From: Chara braunii
Taxonomy: Eukaryota; Streptophyta; Charophyceae; Charales; Characeae
Direction of reading: 5' to 3'
Assembly (NCBI GenBank): GCA_003427395.1
Contig: BFEA01001050.1
Coordinates: 35,543-56,830, forward strand
DNA: 21,288 bases
The notes below the pieces were generated by a model, which saw only the letters and a program-made list of their open reading frames with translations, searched no databases and had not been told where the DNA came from. Position numbers and translations under genes: made by a program. Positions 8,597 to 18,428 of the stretch are shown piece after piece (the first letter of the stretch is position 1; each line of letters opens with the position of its first letter).

Positions 8597-8800
8597 CCCG
8601 CTCGTTTCTTAGTGGAATCGAGCGGGAAAAAGGTCAAGACATAGGTTATTGGGTCCGGGGACTACGATGATGAACTCGGAGAGACGAGTAAGAGAGTGTG
8701 GGAGAAGATAATGCCGAAATGTGCCGCGCGGAGCTATGGCAGAGAAGGGAGATGATGGAAGCAAAAACGATGATATTTCTCGATTCCGCACGGAATCGAG
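8597..8800. repeat. Two hairpins sharing a GGAATCGAG arm
   Basis: CCCGCTCG (8597-8604) pairs with CGAGCGGG (8619-8626). CTCGATTCC pairs with GGAATCGAG inside 8779-8800 around a GCAC tetraloop. Both 3' arms include GGAATCGAG, so they look related. Their role is unknown. Confidence 0.6.
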
Positions 8801-10463
8801 TAAACTAAAGTGGTAGATAGGGGTTTTGGGGCGGCGCGAGTATGATGGCGGTGTTAGATTTGGAGGTTAGTGGTCAGATTTTGAGTTGTGTTAGTAAGGT
8901 GTTGCGTGAAAAAAGGGGGGGGGCGTTTCGAACTGGCATGTATAGTTCCGTGTTTTAGCAGAAGATTCGTTCGATTTTTGCTTGGTTCATTGACAGGAGT
9001 AACGAGAGGTAAGTGTGGGGTAGGGGACTTACCTGTTAGCGATGCATAGTAGAATCCGACGAAGGAAGTAGCCTCCCACTACCACTCTCCGTAGGCATGG
9101 CTGAACTGGCAGTGTGTGAATCTGCCCGGTATCTTGGCTAGGTGTGCTCGCATGTGAGAAGGGGAGGAGCGCGGACCTGGCGTGGTACGACTTTCTGCAG
9201 CGAGAAGGAACGAAAGGGGGGATTTTGGGGTTTTATGGCCGGATGCATCGGATAGAAGACAACTGTTAGAGAGGGGAGGGGGAGCACTTACCTTGCGATG
9301 CAGGCAGCCACGTGCAAGAGGAAGACTTATTTCGATTTCGCTCACTTGTAACCGAAGCGGTGAGAGCCTGAGAGGCAGCAATGAAGTTGGGGGCTTACCT
9401 GGTGGCCAGGGGGCCCCGCGCAGGGCAGATGGCTTCAGAGCCTGTGGGTGAATCTGAGATACACTCTCGTTCCGCACACCCGGTGAGGAGCCGAACCAGG
9501 TACTGGCGGACACGAGTATCAACACACACACGTGAAGCACGAACAGAGAGGAGGCCGTGCCCCCTGCAGTTGCTGATTGTTGCGGCGCCCATTGAAGATG
9601 CCATTGCTGAGCCTGTGGAGTTCGCGGGGCCACTTCTGTTTTGGCGGGCCACTGTTTGCTGAGCTATTGGTTGTTGGGTTGTGGGTGATGCGACGGTGCG
9701 GGCCGTTGCTTGCGGCACGTTGATTGTGCCTTGCTGCGCGTACTGTGCGTGAGCTACTTACCTCGTTGAAGCGGCGGAGACAGCCGGCCAGCTACGGAGG
9801 CTGCAGGTTTACCGGTGGGGCGACGTGCTGTTCAGACTGACAAGCGGAGTAGTGAGAGGACAGACTGGACTGCAAAGAGGGTTGCTGTTGACAGTGCACA
9901 CACAGACTGTTGCCGCCGTTGTTGACTGTGCGTGAATGGCTGCTGCATACTGGGCGCGAAACTGCTGCTGCGTCCGTTGACTATGCGCGACCTGCTGCTG
10001 CCTTTGTTAACTGTATACAGACTGTTGTTAATTGCTGGGATGGTGATGTTGTTGCCCTTAGCCGTGTGCGGGCCTGTTAGCGGAGGCTGCTGCGGGTGGG
10101 CCTGATCGCCGTTGCTACTGCTGTTGATACCGTGAGTACGGCGGTTGTTTAGAGCCGTGTGATTGCGGCTCCACCGCAGGGGATGAAGGTGTGGAATAGA
10201 GGGAGTGATTGGGCTGTAAAGAGAGATAGTGTTGCGATCAGGGAGGGTGTTAGAAGGGCAGTATTTCGACAGTTTGACTTCGGGGGTTTGACCAAGCTGT
10301 TGCAAGTTGGCTGCCATTGCGGGGCCCTCAGGTGCGTCAAGGATTCAAGGCCCTCTCGTGCGAGTCTGAGAGCCCCCCTCTTGGATCTGAGAGTCTCAAA
10401 TCCATCTACCTCTGCCCTTCTTATTCTAAGTCTAGTCTGTTGGTTCTGAGAGGAAGGCGGCAG

Positions 10464-10491
10464 GCGGGATTGCAACCCGTAATCCGCGCCA
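10464..10491. other. GC hairpin upstream of the hairpin array
   Basis: GGCGGGATT (10464-10472) pairs with AATCCGCGCC (10482-10491), with one bulge and a 9-base loop. On minus, part of it resembles a tRNA T-arm, but no whole tRNA fold exists. Confidence 0.4.
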
Positions 10492-10621
10492 AGGCCTTTA
10501 TGTGCAACCTCAATTTCGATTTTGTTGATTGCCAGAAGGCAGATTGTGAACAGAAAGGGGTTGCATCTGGGGAAAGGTTGGGTGAAAGGTGGTTTGGCCT
10601 GAGACTGACAAGGTCCTATGA

Positions 10622-11447
10622 GGTCAGGCATGCTCCATAAGATTGGACGGCCTGACCGCTGTGTTTATTTTTGAATTGCATGGAGAATCAGACCAGTTCC
10701 ATAAGATTGGACGGTCTGATTGCTCTGGATTGTGAGGGTTTGACTGTGGCTGACTTTTCAGGGGCCAAACCTGTACCATAAGATTGGAGGGTTTGATTGC
10801 CATGTTTGGTTCGGGTTTTGGTCTGCTTCTTTTGTTGTTGGTCGAGGAGGTCTGGGCAAGTCCATAAGATTGGACGGCTCAGCCCGTTCCTGTTTCATTT
10901 TGAGGGAGCAATTCTCGCTGAGGGCAAGGCATGTCCATAAGATTGGACGGCTTTGGACTCATGCCGCACAAAGTTGGATTAGAGAGAAACGAACCTGGCA
11001 AAGGACCAGATATGTTCCATACGATTGGACGGTCTGGCCCAATGCCTCGCACATGTTGGAACCCAAAAGGCTAAATTTTGGTTATATTTTATAATATCCT
11101 ATCTATGAACAGGCTAGCCAGGCATGGGTTCCATAAGATTGGACGGTCTGGCTATAGCTTATCATGAAATGAAGAGAGTATAACTAAGAGTATAACTGAA
11201 GGTAACCCTGGGCAGGTCGGGCCTTGTTCTAAGATGAACGGCTCAGTCCTATGCCCAGCAGTTGAACACTAAGCGCAGAGAGATATATATAATTTGGATA
11301 TTAAACAGTTCAGGGCGGCTGAGCCTTGTTCTAAGATAAACGGCTTAGTCATATGCCCCAAAAGGAAGAGAGAAGTAGTTGTGCAACCTGTTCGTGTATA
11401 CTCAATGGCTGAGTCAGGCAGGTTCCATAAGATTGGACGGCTTGACT
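10622..11447 (+). ncRNA. Array of ten UAAGAU-hexaloop hairpins with covarying stems
   Basis: Ten hairpins, spaced about 60-115 bases, have their hexaloop starting at 10638, 10702, 10779, 10865, 10938, 11020, 11134, 11230, 11332 and 11428. The loop is TAAGAT in nine and TACGAT in one. The apical stem is TCCA/TGGA in most, ACCA/TGGA in one, and GTTC/GAAC in unit 8. The 3' side is followed by CGG or GG, then the lower stem. Lower stems differ in sequence but keep pairing, for example GGTCAGGC/GCCTGACC, AATCAGACC/GGTCTGATT, CAAACC/GGTTTG, TAGCCAG/CTGGCTA and AGTCAGGC/GCTTGACT. Units 6, 8 and 9 add an outer GGCA/TGCC-type pair. The linkers are mostly unrelated. Five lower stems use a G-T pair on plus and none an A-C mismatch, favouring plus-strand RNA; one apical stem (unit 9) is the exception. 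I do not recognise the family. Confidence 0.8.
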
Positions 11448-11733
11448 TTATGCCCTATGTAAGCTGGGTATAAGGGAATAAAGCATCGAGAGATTACGAA
11501 CTATTGTTTGCAAAGCTTGACCTGGGGTGGCGAGAGTACTTACCTTTGTGGTTTGGCCTACATGTGACTGAGTGAGGCTACTACTTGGTCTGAGTTTCAG
11601 TTTTGACAGGTAGTTGCTTTAGAGGCTCGCTACGTGCTAGAGCGATAGGAGTTAGTTTCAACTTCTGCATCTTCTGGGCTAAGTTTTTTTACTTAGATTG
11701 ATTCTCGCATTTTCTGAGATCTTTTATTATACT

Positions 11734-12066
11734 TGGCTTTGTATAAATTTTGGTAAGCTACTTTCTGAACGGGAAGCGCTGCCGAAATTTTTGCAAATCC
11801 AGGGAGTTAGTCAAATTTTTGACTTCTCAAAGTTCAACTTGTCGTTCATAAATGGCTTAATCAAAATCTAGAAAGTCTCCTTTTCTAAAGGGATTGCTGC
11901 CCAAATTTTTGCTAATTCAGGGAGTTAGACAAAATTGGACTTTGGAAAGTCAAATACTATTTCTGTTTTCATATTCGGGCTGATATAAATTCGGAAAGGC
12001 ACTTTTCCTACGGGAAGCGTTGCCGAATTTTTCTTGGTTTAGAGGAGTTAGATTATATTTTGACAG
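11734..12066 (+). repeat. Three degenerate ~120-bp tandem repeats with conserved hairpins
   Basis: Units begin near 11734, 11853 and 11977. Each has a GGCTN-AT-AAA-T segment, then a GGGA(A/T)(G/T)-CTGCC-like core at 11771, 11890 and 12012, then AATTTTT and AGGAGTTAG. The base before the core forms a small hairpin in each: CTTTC/GGAAG, CCTTT/AAAGG, CTTTTC/GGGAAG. After the GGGAGTTAG comes a second hairpin, GTCAAA/TTTGAC in unit 1 and GACTTT/AAAGTC in unit 2. The pairing is kept although the bases changed. Confidence 0.6.
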
Positions 12067-12265
12067 GTGGCGATTTTTGCGATCCACCCTGAATAGGGGA
12101 GATCCTACCGTTAGTCTACCTTTGCTTTGGGCATTGGCTTAGATGTAGACTTAGACATAGTTGGCAGATGACTTTGAGTAAGAATGTGCTATGGAGGTTC
12201 GTCCCCCATATGCTTATGATTTAGCTTTGGCATTGACCTATCTTGTGTTACAGGTCCTTTGGGGT

Positions 12266-12356
12266 GTCTGATTCAAGATCAGGACTAGATTCAGCTTGAT
12301 CCCTTGAGGGTCATCTTCTGTTATCACTGATAACAGGTCGATTGCCGATTCGTCGG
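12266..12356. other. Four consecutive short hairpins
   Basis: In 91 bases: GTCTGAT/ATCAGGAC (12266-12285, one bulge), TGATCCC/GGGTCA (12297-12313, one bulge), CTGTTAT/ATAACAG (12318-12336, perfect) and CCGA-TTCG-TCGG (12345-12356). End-to-end spacing like this suggests a folded RNA. Confidence 0.45.
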
Positions 12357-12944
12357 TTTACGATTCAACTTCAATTCACTCCTGCCACTTAACCTAAAAG
12401 GCTTTAGTCTGTGATTGAACTGTTTTGTTGTGTTTTCACCCGGACTTTATTGAATGACCATCCAACAAAAGTACTGAGTATTTATTTAAGAGTTGCACGA
12501 GTGAGGCTTGTATGGCTAAAGCGAGGGGTATGAGTGTAAGGAATGGTTGAAGTTGACCCCGTGTAGTGCGTGGACTTTTGGTTGAATCTTTGATGTGATT
12601 GCAGGTGCGTTTGTGGTTCGGACTTTGGATGTGACTGTTTGCGATTACATACATATATGGCTGGAAGGAGCCCCACTGTGACTGTGAGAAGTAATCGTTC
12701 TATATAAATAAGCCTTACGTATATATTTATATGCACCTTGGGCATGCGCGCGGCTTGCTGTGATCGTGCGCAAGGGTTAGCCAGATTATGGGCTGAGAGA
12801 GAAGGAAGACCCTCCTCTATTTCTTGCTTTTTAGAAATTTTTATGGTTGGACGTTGTAGTCCGTGGCAGCCGTCAAAGTCAAACCCCTTGACTTTTGCCC
12901 AGGCCTGGAGTAGGACTTATCCCCAGGGCCGCAAGAAACAGCTG

Positions 12945-13690
12945 CCACCACAGGTGCGAACCTGTATACCACCCGCTCTGCATAAGGTGCAGAAGAGGGT
13001 GTGTGGTCTTCAACCGCGCATGGCGGTTGTCCAGCGCCACGAGATTAACCCTCAGTGCGCGTGTCAGCCGACACTTGAGTGTCGAACGCGACCCTCGAGA
13101 TTAACGAGGGCCGCGTGAGTATGGGTACTACATAGTACGTCATCATTGCGACTGCTTGCGTACGATTGCATTGCTAGTCGATATGAATGGGCCCTGCGTC
13201 CGCGCGGTTTATACTAAGTCTCGCGCGCGACGCCTATCCGACTTCCGCGTCGGAAAGTTATGGGAGGGCTACTGAAGGGGCTAGGAGCGTTGTCGCGTTG
13301 TTTGTGTCGCGTTGTTCGGGTTGTGTCGTTTGTGCAATGTGTGTGTGTGCGTGTGTTTTATTTTTGTGTTTGTTAGAGTGGTGTGCGTGTGGTGTGTGGG
13401 ATGCGTCCTAGTCGACCGACGACGGGCCGCGCTTGGGACTTCAGCCCCCCAAGATGTCGGTTCGCGTGCGGGTCCGATAGGCGTATTACCACGCGTACCC
13501 CCTATGCTACAGCGAACGAGAAACGCCCTCAGCTGGTCCACCTCTGCGATTGCAATTGAGTAGCTTTCGTACTGTGGACTGGTAGCTCGGCGGGGATACG
13601 CCCACCGAAGGGAGGTGACAGCTCCTGTAAGGCGGAGGTAAGTTGTGCCTCGCGTAGGCCCTATCCTGTCGTAGGGGCTCGCGAGAGGTA
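12945..13690 (+). ncRNA. Stem-dense region, candidate structured RNA
   Basis: Perfect short stems follow closely: CAGGT-GCGA-ACCTG (12951-12964, a GNRA loop), TCTGCA/TGCAGA (12977-12993) inside a CCACCC/GGGTG outer pair, CAACCGC/GCGGTTG (13011-13029), GTGTC/GACAC (13061-13074), CCCTCG/CGAGGG (13092-13110), TCCGAC/GTCGGA (13237-13254) and CTCGCG/CGCGAG with an inner AGGCCCTA/TAGGGGCT helix (13649-13685). GAGATTAAC occurs twice (13041, 13097). No rRNA, SRP, RNase P, telomerase template or group I/II intron signature was recognised. A GT-rich microsatellite at 13338-13400 interrupts it. Confidence 0.4.
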
Positions 13691-14108
13691 TGGCTGGCCC
13701 ACTCGGCCGGAGCGGCCTAAGGAAGCTCCATGTGCGTGTTCGTGTCGAGGTTGGTCCAACTCCTGCGTGACGCGGCCGAGAGGGTCCCGCGCTGCCACGT
13801 GTGGTGCCGGACCGATGCGCTCGACAGCGCCACCTTCACAGGTTAGTACCGGAATGAGAAAAAGAGAGAGAGTTCTTCTTCCACCATCTCCCCCTCACCC
13901 TCTCGCTACCTGACTTCTCAGTATCTGCAGACTACGAGAGAGAGAGAGATTGGTGACTCTGGGACTTGACGACATTTGGATTCAGACTCGACATTCGGAT
14001 TGAGACATTGGACAAGGGATTATTTGGGACCTGTACCGAAGACTTGGTGTTGACGACATTCTCATCTTCCCCCTCTTCTTCGTCTGATCCCCTCCTCTTT
14101 GTCTGTGT

Positions 14109-14513
14109 ATGGACTGGAGCTGGCACCTTCTTCCTGTGTGTAGCGCCAGGCCTTCCACACCTTGCGAGAATGATGATGCATGTTTGGTCTGCATTGCAAC
14201 ATTGATTGGTCTGATCATAGGTATATTAGCCTTCCGCTGTGCTATCTTGTACTATGTGAGAGAGGTTGGTTCTTGTTCTGGTCTGTACCATTACGGTATG
14301 CGACACAACCTCAGCAATTTTCCCAGCGCACCCGCCGCTCCCTCAGTCCTACCTCAGTGCATACCACTCAGGACTATTATCCCTCAACCTAAGGCAGGGA
14401 ACGGCCTGACTGGACTGCAGCCGCGGCCACCAGCGGTGAGTGGGACTGCCCACACTTCCCTGATTGAAGCACATATCAGATTAGCCCTGTTGTACAGGTA
14501 CTCCGTACATTAG
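14109..14513 (+). CDS. Hypothetical short ORF with one hydrophobic segment
   Basis: A 134-codon frame from ATG at 14109 has a hydrophobic stretch at about residues 24-47 (ACLVCIATLIGLIIGILAF) flanked by DD and RE, which would fit a membrane helix, followed by a proline-rich tail. There is no homologue I recognise, no clear promoter, and overlapping frames in the same region also look open. The upstream 13.86-14.1 kb is CT/GA-rich low complexity. It may be a chance ORF or one exon; treat as weak. It ends 243 bases before the adapter. Confidence 0.15.
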   Translation: MDWSWHLLPVCSARPSTPCENDDACLVCIATLIGLIIGILAFRCAILYYVREVGSCSGLYHYGMRHNLSNFPSAPAAPSVLPQCIPLRTIIPQPKAGNGLTGLQPRPPAVSGTAHTSLIEAHIRLALLYRYSVH

Positions 14514-14577
14514 GGACAATCATCACTCCTTCAAGGCATGTGTAATGACCCGCCAAAACACAGACTGAGAACCATGG

Positions 14578-14655
14578 TAACCGCCCGGACGTCCGGACCG
14601 GGTTCCAGACAGTCCGGTGTCCGGTGTCTGGTCCCCATGTCCGGATGGAGGTCCC
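14578..14655. repeat. GTCCGG/CCGGAC-rich patch
   Basis: The hexamer GTCCGG or its complement CCGGAC recurs about five times in under 80 bases, giving overlapping small palindromes, and is followed by A11 and GC-rich sequence up to the adapter. No gene is seen. Confidence 0.45.
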
Positions 14656-14756
14656 TGGTGCAAAAATCAAAAAAAAAAAAGGGGCACCCAGGACGTTTGT
14701 CGGGTCCTAGCCGCCCCTCGAAAAATAACGGGGTGATTTTTAAGTGTCCTTTCACC

Positions 14757-14794
14757 CTGTCTCTTATACACATCTAGATGTGTATAAGAGACAG
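14757..14794. other. Mate-pair junction adapter (two Tn5 mosaic ends), contaminant
   Basis: 14757-14775 reads CTGTCTCTTATACACATCT and 14776-14794 is its exact reverse complement AGATGTGTATAAGAGACAG. Each is the 19-bp hyperactive Tn5 mosaic end, and the back-to-back pair is the known junction adapter left by circularisation in transposase mate-pair libraries. No transposon body lies between or beside them. Short frames through it give the tell-tale LSLIHI and MCIRDR peptides known as adapter translations. Confidence 0.98.
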
Positions 14795-15734
14795 GGCGCC
14801 GGTCGACTTATCTTTATTTTTATTTTTATCTTTAAGTTTTTATTTTTGGTTACTCTTGATTAAACTAGGATCTAGGGGATATTTTCTTTCGATGGCTACG
14901 TTTGACCAAGTCGAGCGCGTGTGCGGAGAACGATCCCGACGGCGGCATCGGCAACGACGGCGCGACTTCGTGCGGTGAGCGGGGTGTCGTAGGATGGTGC
15001 GCGGGGCCATTATGGCATGGTATAAGCAAGCCGGCGCAGGCACTGGGAGCCGCACAGCCGGTTGTTGGCCCAAAGCGCCGCGCCGCACTGCCTTGTATGG
15101 TACTCTGCGGGCGCTGGTCTCAGGCTTGGGCATAGCCCTATAGGTTACGACAGCGGAGAGTTACTATGGAGGTTCGGGGATCGAGGCCAGCGGGCGTCGG
15201 CGCGGCGGCAGCGGAGTAGCGTGGAGCGAAAGCCTGAGGGGTTGAGGGCCCCGTGGGGCTATCCCCCTCGGTTCTGCTTATGGGTGCGGCGGCGGGCCCA
15301 ATCCGCGGGGCTGGCAAGGTGCCGGCGGTCCCGCGGTTCCCCAACGTTACTGGTATTTTATTTTATTTCCCTTTTGTTTATTGTTATGGGTCCCCTTGCT
15401 ACCACGTCCCGTCTTGGGACGCGGGACTGCGGTAGGAGCGTGTGGGGGTGTGTTGTATTTGCGGGGTCGCTTGAAGTGCAATTACAAGCTGTTCTGGAAG
15501 CTACGCCGGAGCCGCGCCCGACGCCGTTTTGCCTGGGCGAGGTGCCGTGGGTGTGGCAGGCACCCAAGAGCATAGCTCGGTGGGTACACCCCTGAACTGC
15601 TGAAACGCAGATCAAGGCGGACCCGGTATGAATCCGGGCTGGGCACGTGCACCGAGAGGAGAAGCGGAAGGGAGTGGGGGAAAGGCCGAGGCCGCGTGGC
15701 CTTTGGGGGAGCCGCGGGGCATCGCCCCGGCCAC

Positions 15735-15850
15735 GTCCTTCGGGGCATCCGTTAAAATTGGAACGATACAGAGAAGAATAGCGTGGCCCTCGCGATGGGC
15801 CGACGCATATAAGACCCGGAAGCGCTCGATACCGTTTTTTTTTTTTTTTT
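15735..15850 (+). ncRNA. U6-like sequence, duplicate of 7928-8043
   Basis: Identical to the sequence at 7928-8043, including T16. It lies in the adapter-joined copy and should not be counted as a separate locus. Confidence 0.6.
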
Positions 15851-18428
15851 CTGACTTTCGTCAGTTGCTCCCGATCGGTTGGTTGGGAGAGGAGGAGGCA
15901 GAGCTGCGAGAAGCAGCGTTTACACTTCGAGTGCAGTTGAAGAAAGCGGGGCAACAGGCAATGGGAGCAATGGGCGGCGACAGGGATGAATCCGGGCGCG
16001 TTTCGGCGTCGGATCCATTCGAGGAAGGGACTTGGAAACAGTGAGGCGGGGTAGTAGAAACGGCGGAGTGGAACCGGGCACTGGAGAGGGGCGGCGGAAG
16101 CCAGGCACAGACAGGGAGCGAGCGACCGGGAGACGGAGCAGCGGATGCCATAAGGTGGGGGGTGAACCCGGACCTGAAAGCGGGCCAGGTGCATACAAGG
16201 GAGGCAGCGGGAGAGCGCAGCAAGAGAGAGGGGCCAGGGAGTTGAGAGCGGCTGACTGCGCTGTGTGGGGGAGCCGGGCGCAGCAACGAGAGCTAGAGGA
16301 AAGCAGGGAAAGGGGTGAACGAATCTAGACGGGGGGGGGGCATGAGGTGCATTCGGAGACAGAGCCGGAGATGGCGATGGTAGGTAGGAGCGAAAACGTG
16401 TGCCCCGCTCGTTTCTTAGTGGAATCGAGCGGGAAAAAGGTCAAGACATAGGTTATTGGGTCCGGGGACTACGATGATGAACTCGGAGAGACGAGTAAGA
16501 GAGTGTGGGAGAAGATAATGCCGAAATGTGCCGCGCGGAGCTATGGCAGAGAAGGGAGATGATGGAAGCAAAAACGATGATATTTCTCGATTCCGCACGG
16601 AATCGAGTAAACTAAAGTGGTAGATAGGGGTTTTGGGGCGGCGCGAGTATGATGGCGGTGTTAGATTTGGAGGTTAGTGGTCAGATTTTGAGTTGTGTTA
16701 GTAAGGTGTTGCGTGAAAAAAGGGGGGGGGCGTTTCGAACTGGCATGTATAGTTCCGTGTTTTAGCAGAAGATTCGTTCGATTTTTGCTTGGTTCATTGA
16801 CAGGAGTAACGAGAGGTAAGTGTGGGGTAGGGGACTTACCTGTTAGCGATGCATAGTAGAATCCGACGAAGGAAGTAGCCTCCCACTACCACTCTCCGTA
16901 GGCATGGCTGAACTGGCAGTGTGTGAATCTGCCCGGTATCTTGGCTAGGTGTGCTCGCATGTGAGAAGGGGAGGAGCGCGGACCTGGCGTGGTACGACTT
17001 TCTGCAGCGAGAAGGAACGAAAGGGGGGATTTTGGGGTTTTATGGCCGGATGCATCGGATAGAAGACAACTGTTAGAGAGGGGAGGGGGAGCACTTACCT
17101 TGCGATGCAGGCAGCCACGTGCAAGAGGAAGACTTATTTCGATTTCGCTCACTTGTAACCGAAGCGGTGAGAGCCTGAGAGGCAGCAATGAAGTTGGGGG
17201 CTTACCTGGTGGCCAGGGGGCCCCGCGCAGGGCAGATGGCTTCAGAGCCTGTGGGTGAATCTGAGATACACTCTCGTTCCGCACACCCGGTGAGGAGCCG
17301 AACCAGGTACTGGCGGACACGAGTATCAACACACACACGTGAAGCACGAACAGAGAGGAGGCCGTGCCCCCTGCAGTTGCTGATTGTTGCGGCGCCCATT
17401 GAAGATGCCATTGCTGAGCCTGTGGAGTTCGCGGGGCCACTTCTGTTTTGGCGGGCCACTGTTTGCTGAGCTATTGGTTGTTGGGTTGTGGGTGATGCGA
17501 CGGTGCGGGCCGTTGCTTGCGGCACGTTGATTGTGCCTTGCTGCGCGTACTGTGCGTGAGCTACTTACCTCGTTGAAGCGGCGGAGACAGCCGGCCAGCT
17601 ACGGAGGCTGCAGGTTTACCGGTGGGGCGACGTGCTGTTCAGACTGACAAGCGGAGTAGTGAGAGGACAGACTGGACTGCAAAGAGGGTTGCTGTTGACA
17701 GTGCACACACAGACTGTTGCCGCCGTTGTTGACTGTGCGTGAATGGCTGCTGCATACTGGGCGCGAAACTGCTGCTGCGTCCGTTGACTATGCGCGACCT
17801 GCTGCTGCCTTTGTTAACTGTATACAGACTGTTGTTAATTGCTGGGATGGTGATGTTGTTGCCCTTAGCCGTGTGCGGGCCTGTTAGCGGAGGCTGCTGC
17901 GGGTGGGCCTGATCGCCGTTGCTACTGCTGTTGATACCGTGAGTACGGCGGTTGTTTAGAGCCGTGTGATTGCGGCTCCACCGCAGGGGATGAAGGTGTG
18001 GAATAGAGGGAGTGATTGGGCTGTAAAGAGAGATAGTGTTGCGATCAGGGAGGGTGTTAGAAGGGCAGTATTTCGACAGTTTGACTTCGGGGGTTTGACC
18101 AAGCTGTTGCAAGTTGGCTGCCATTGCGGGGCCCTCAGGTGCGTCAAGGATTCAAGGCCCTCTCGTGCGAGTCTGAGAGCCCCCCTCTTGGATCTGAGAG
18201 TCTCAAATCCATCTACCTCTGCCCTTCTTATTCTAAGTCTAGTCTGTTGGTTCTGAGAGGAAGGCGGCAGGCGGGATTGCAACCCGTAATCCGCGCCAAG
18301 GCCTTTATGTGCAACCTCAATTTCGATTTTGTTGATTGCCAGAAGGCAGATTGTGAACAGAAAGGGGTTGCATCTGGGGAAAGGTTGGGTGAAAGGTGGT
18401 TTGGCCTGAGACTGACAAGGTCCTATGA

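Larger units (their letters stand above)
6725..11545 (-). other. Series of consensus 5' splice sites on the minus strand
   Basis: ACTTACCT, the complement of the consensus donor AG|GTAAGT, occurs on plus at 6725, 9027, 9286, 9756 and 11538, with GCTTACCT at 9393. By chance, under equal base use, one exact copy is expected in about 65 kb of one strand. At least two have plausible upstream acceptors on minus: a C/T-rich tract ending CTGCAG near 9195, and one ending CTCAG near 9369. Together they suggest a multi-exon minus-strand transcript from above 11.5 kb to below 6.7 kb. Reading through gives glutamine-rich peptides near 9560-10100, but no family is recognisable and exon chaining by eye is not reliable. 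Confidence 0.45.
6994..14756. repeat. Copy 1 of the 7.8-kb duplicated block (genomic original)
   Basis: This 7,763-base block starts at GGCGCCGGTC and ends at TTCACC immediately before the adapter. Its first part returns after the adapter at a constant +7807 offset. It has no convincing protein gene. 6994-10460 is GC-rich, with G runs near 8522 and 8917, the U6-like sequence and scattered hairpins. 10460-14756 carries the hairpin array, the ~120-bp repeats and the stem-dense region. Because its ends coincide with the adapter junction, the block is best read as one circularised mate-pair fragment. Confidence 0.85.

Noticed and set aside
10455-10495. tRNA T-arm-like CGGGTTGCAATCCCG on minus
   Set aside because: The loop is TTGCAAT rather than TTCRANY and no acceptor, D or anticodon arms can be drawn.
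9079-10631. Minus-strand frames of 160-184 codons rich in Q, P and S
   Set aside because: All frames are Q- or S-rich because of CTG/TTG-biased sequence; splice-like donors cut through them and no family was recognised, so no CDS is called.
10622-11447. CRISPR-like array
   Set aside because: Spacing is irregular (60-115 bases), the repeat is a hairpin with changing stems, and the context is eukaryotic with no cas genes.
12318-12345. GATAACAGG-like match to large-subunit rRNA
   Set aside because: The match is about nine bases, inside a self-contained hairpin, and no other conserved rRNA segment is near.
13950-13968. TGGTGACTCTGGGACTTGA as an LTR-retrotransposon primer-binding site
   Set aside because: It starts TGG, but its complement does not place the invariant C61 and A58 of a tRNA T-arm, and no long terminal repeat ending in CA was found upstream.
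14757-14794. Palindrome as a natural transposon end or recombination site
   Set aside because: It is exactly the synthetic 19-bp mosaic end twice, with no transposase or cargo, and the repeat boundary falls on it.
14531-14978. Short ORFs carrying LSLIHI or MCIRDR at their ends
   Set aside because: These peptides are translations of the Tn5 mosaic-end adapter, not genes.
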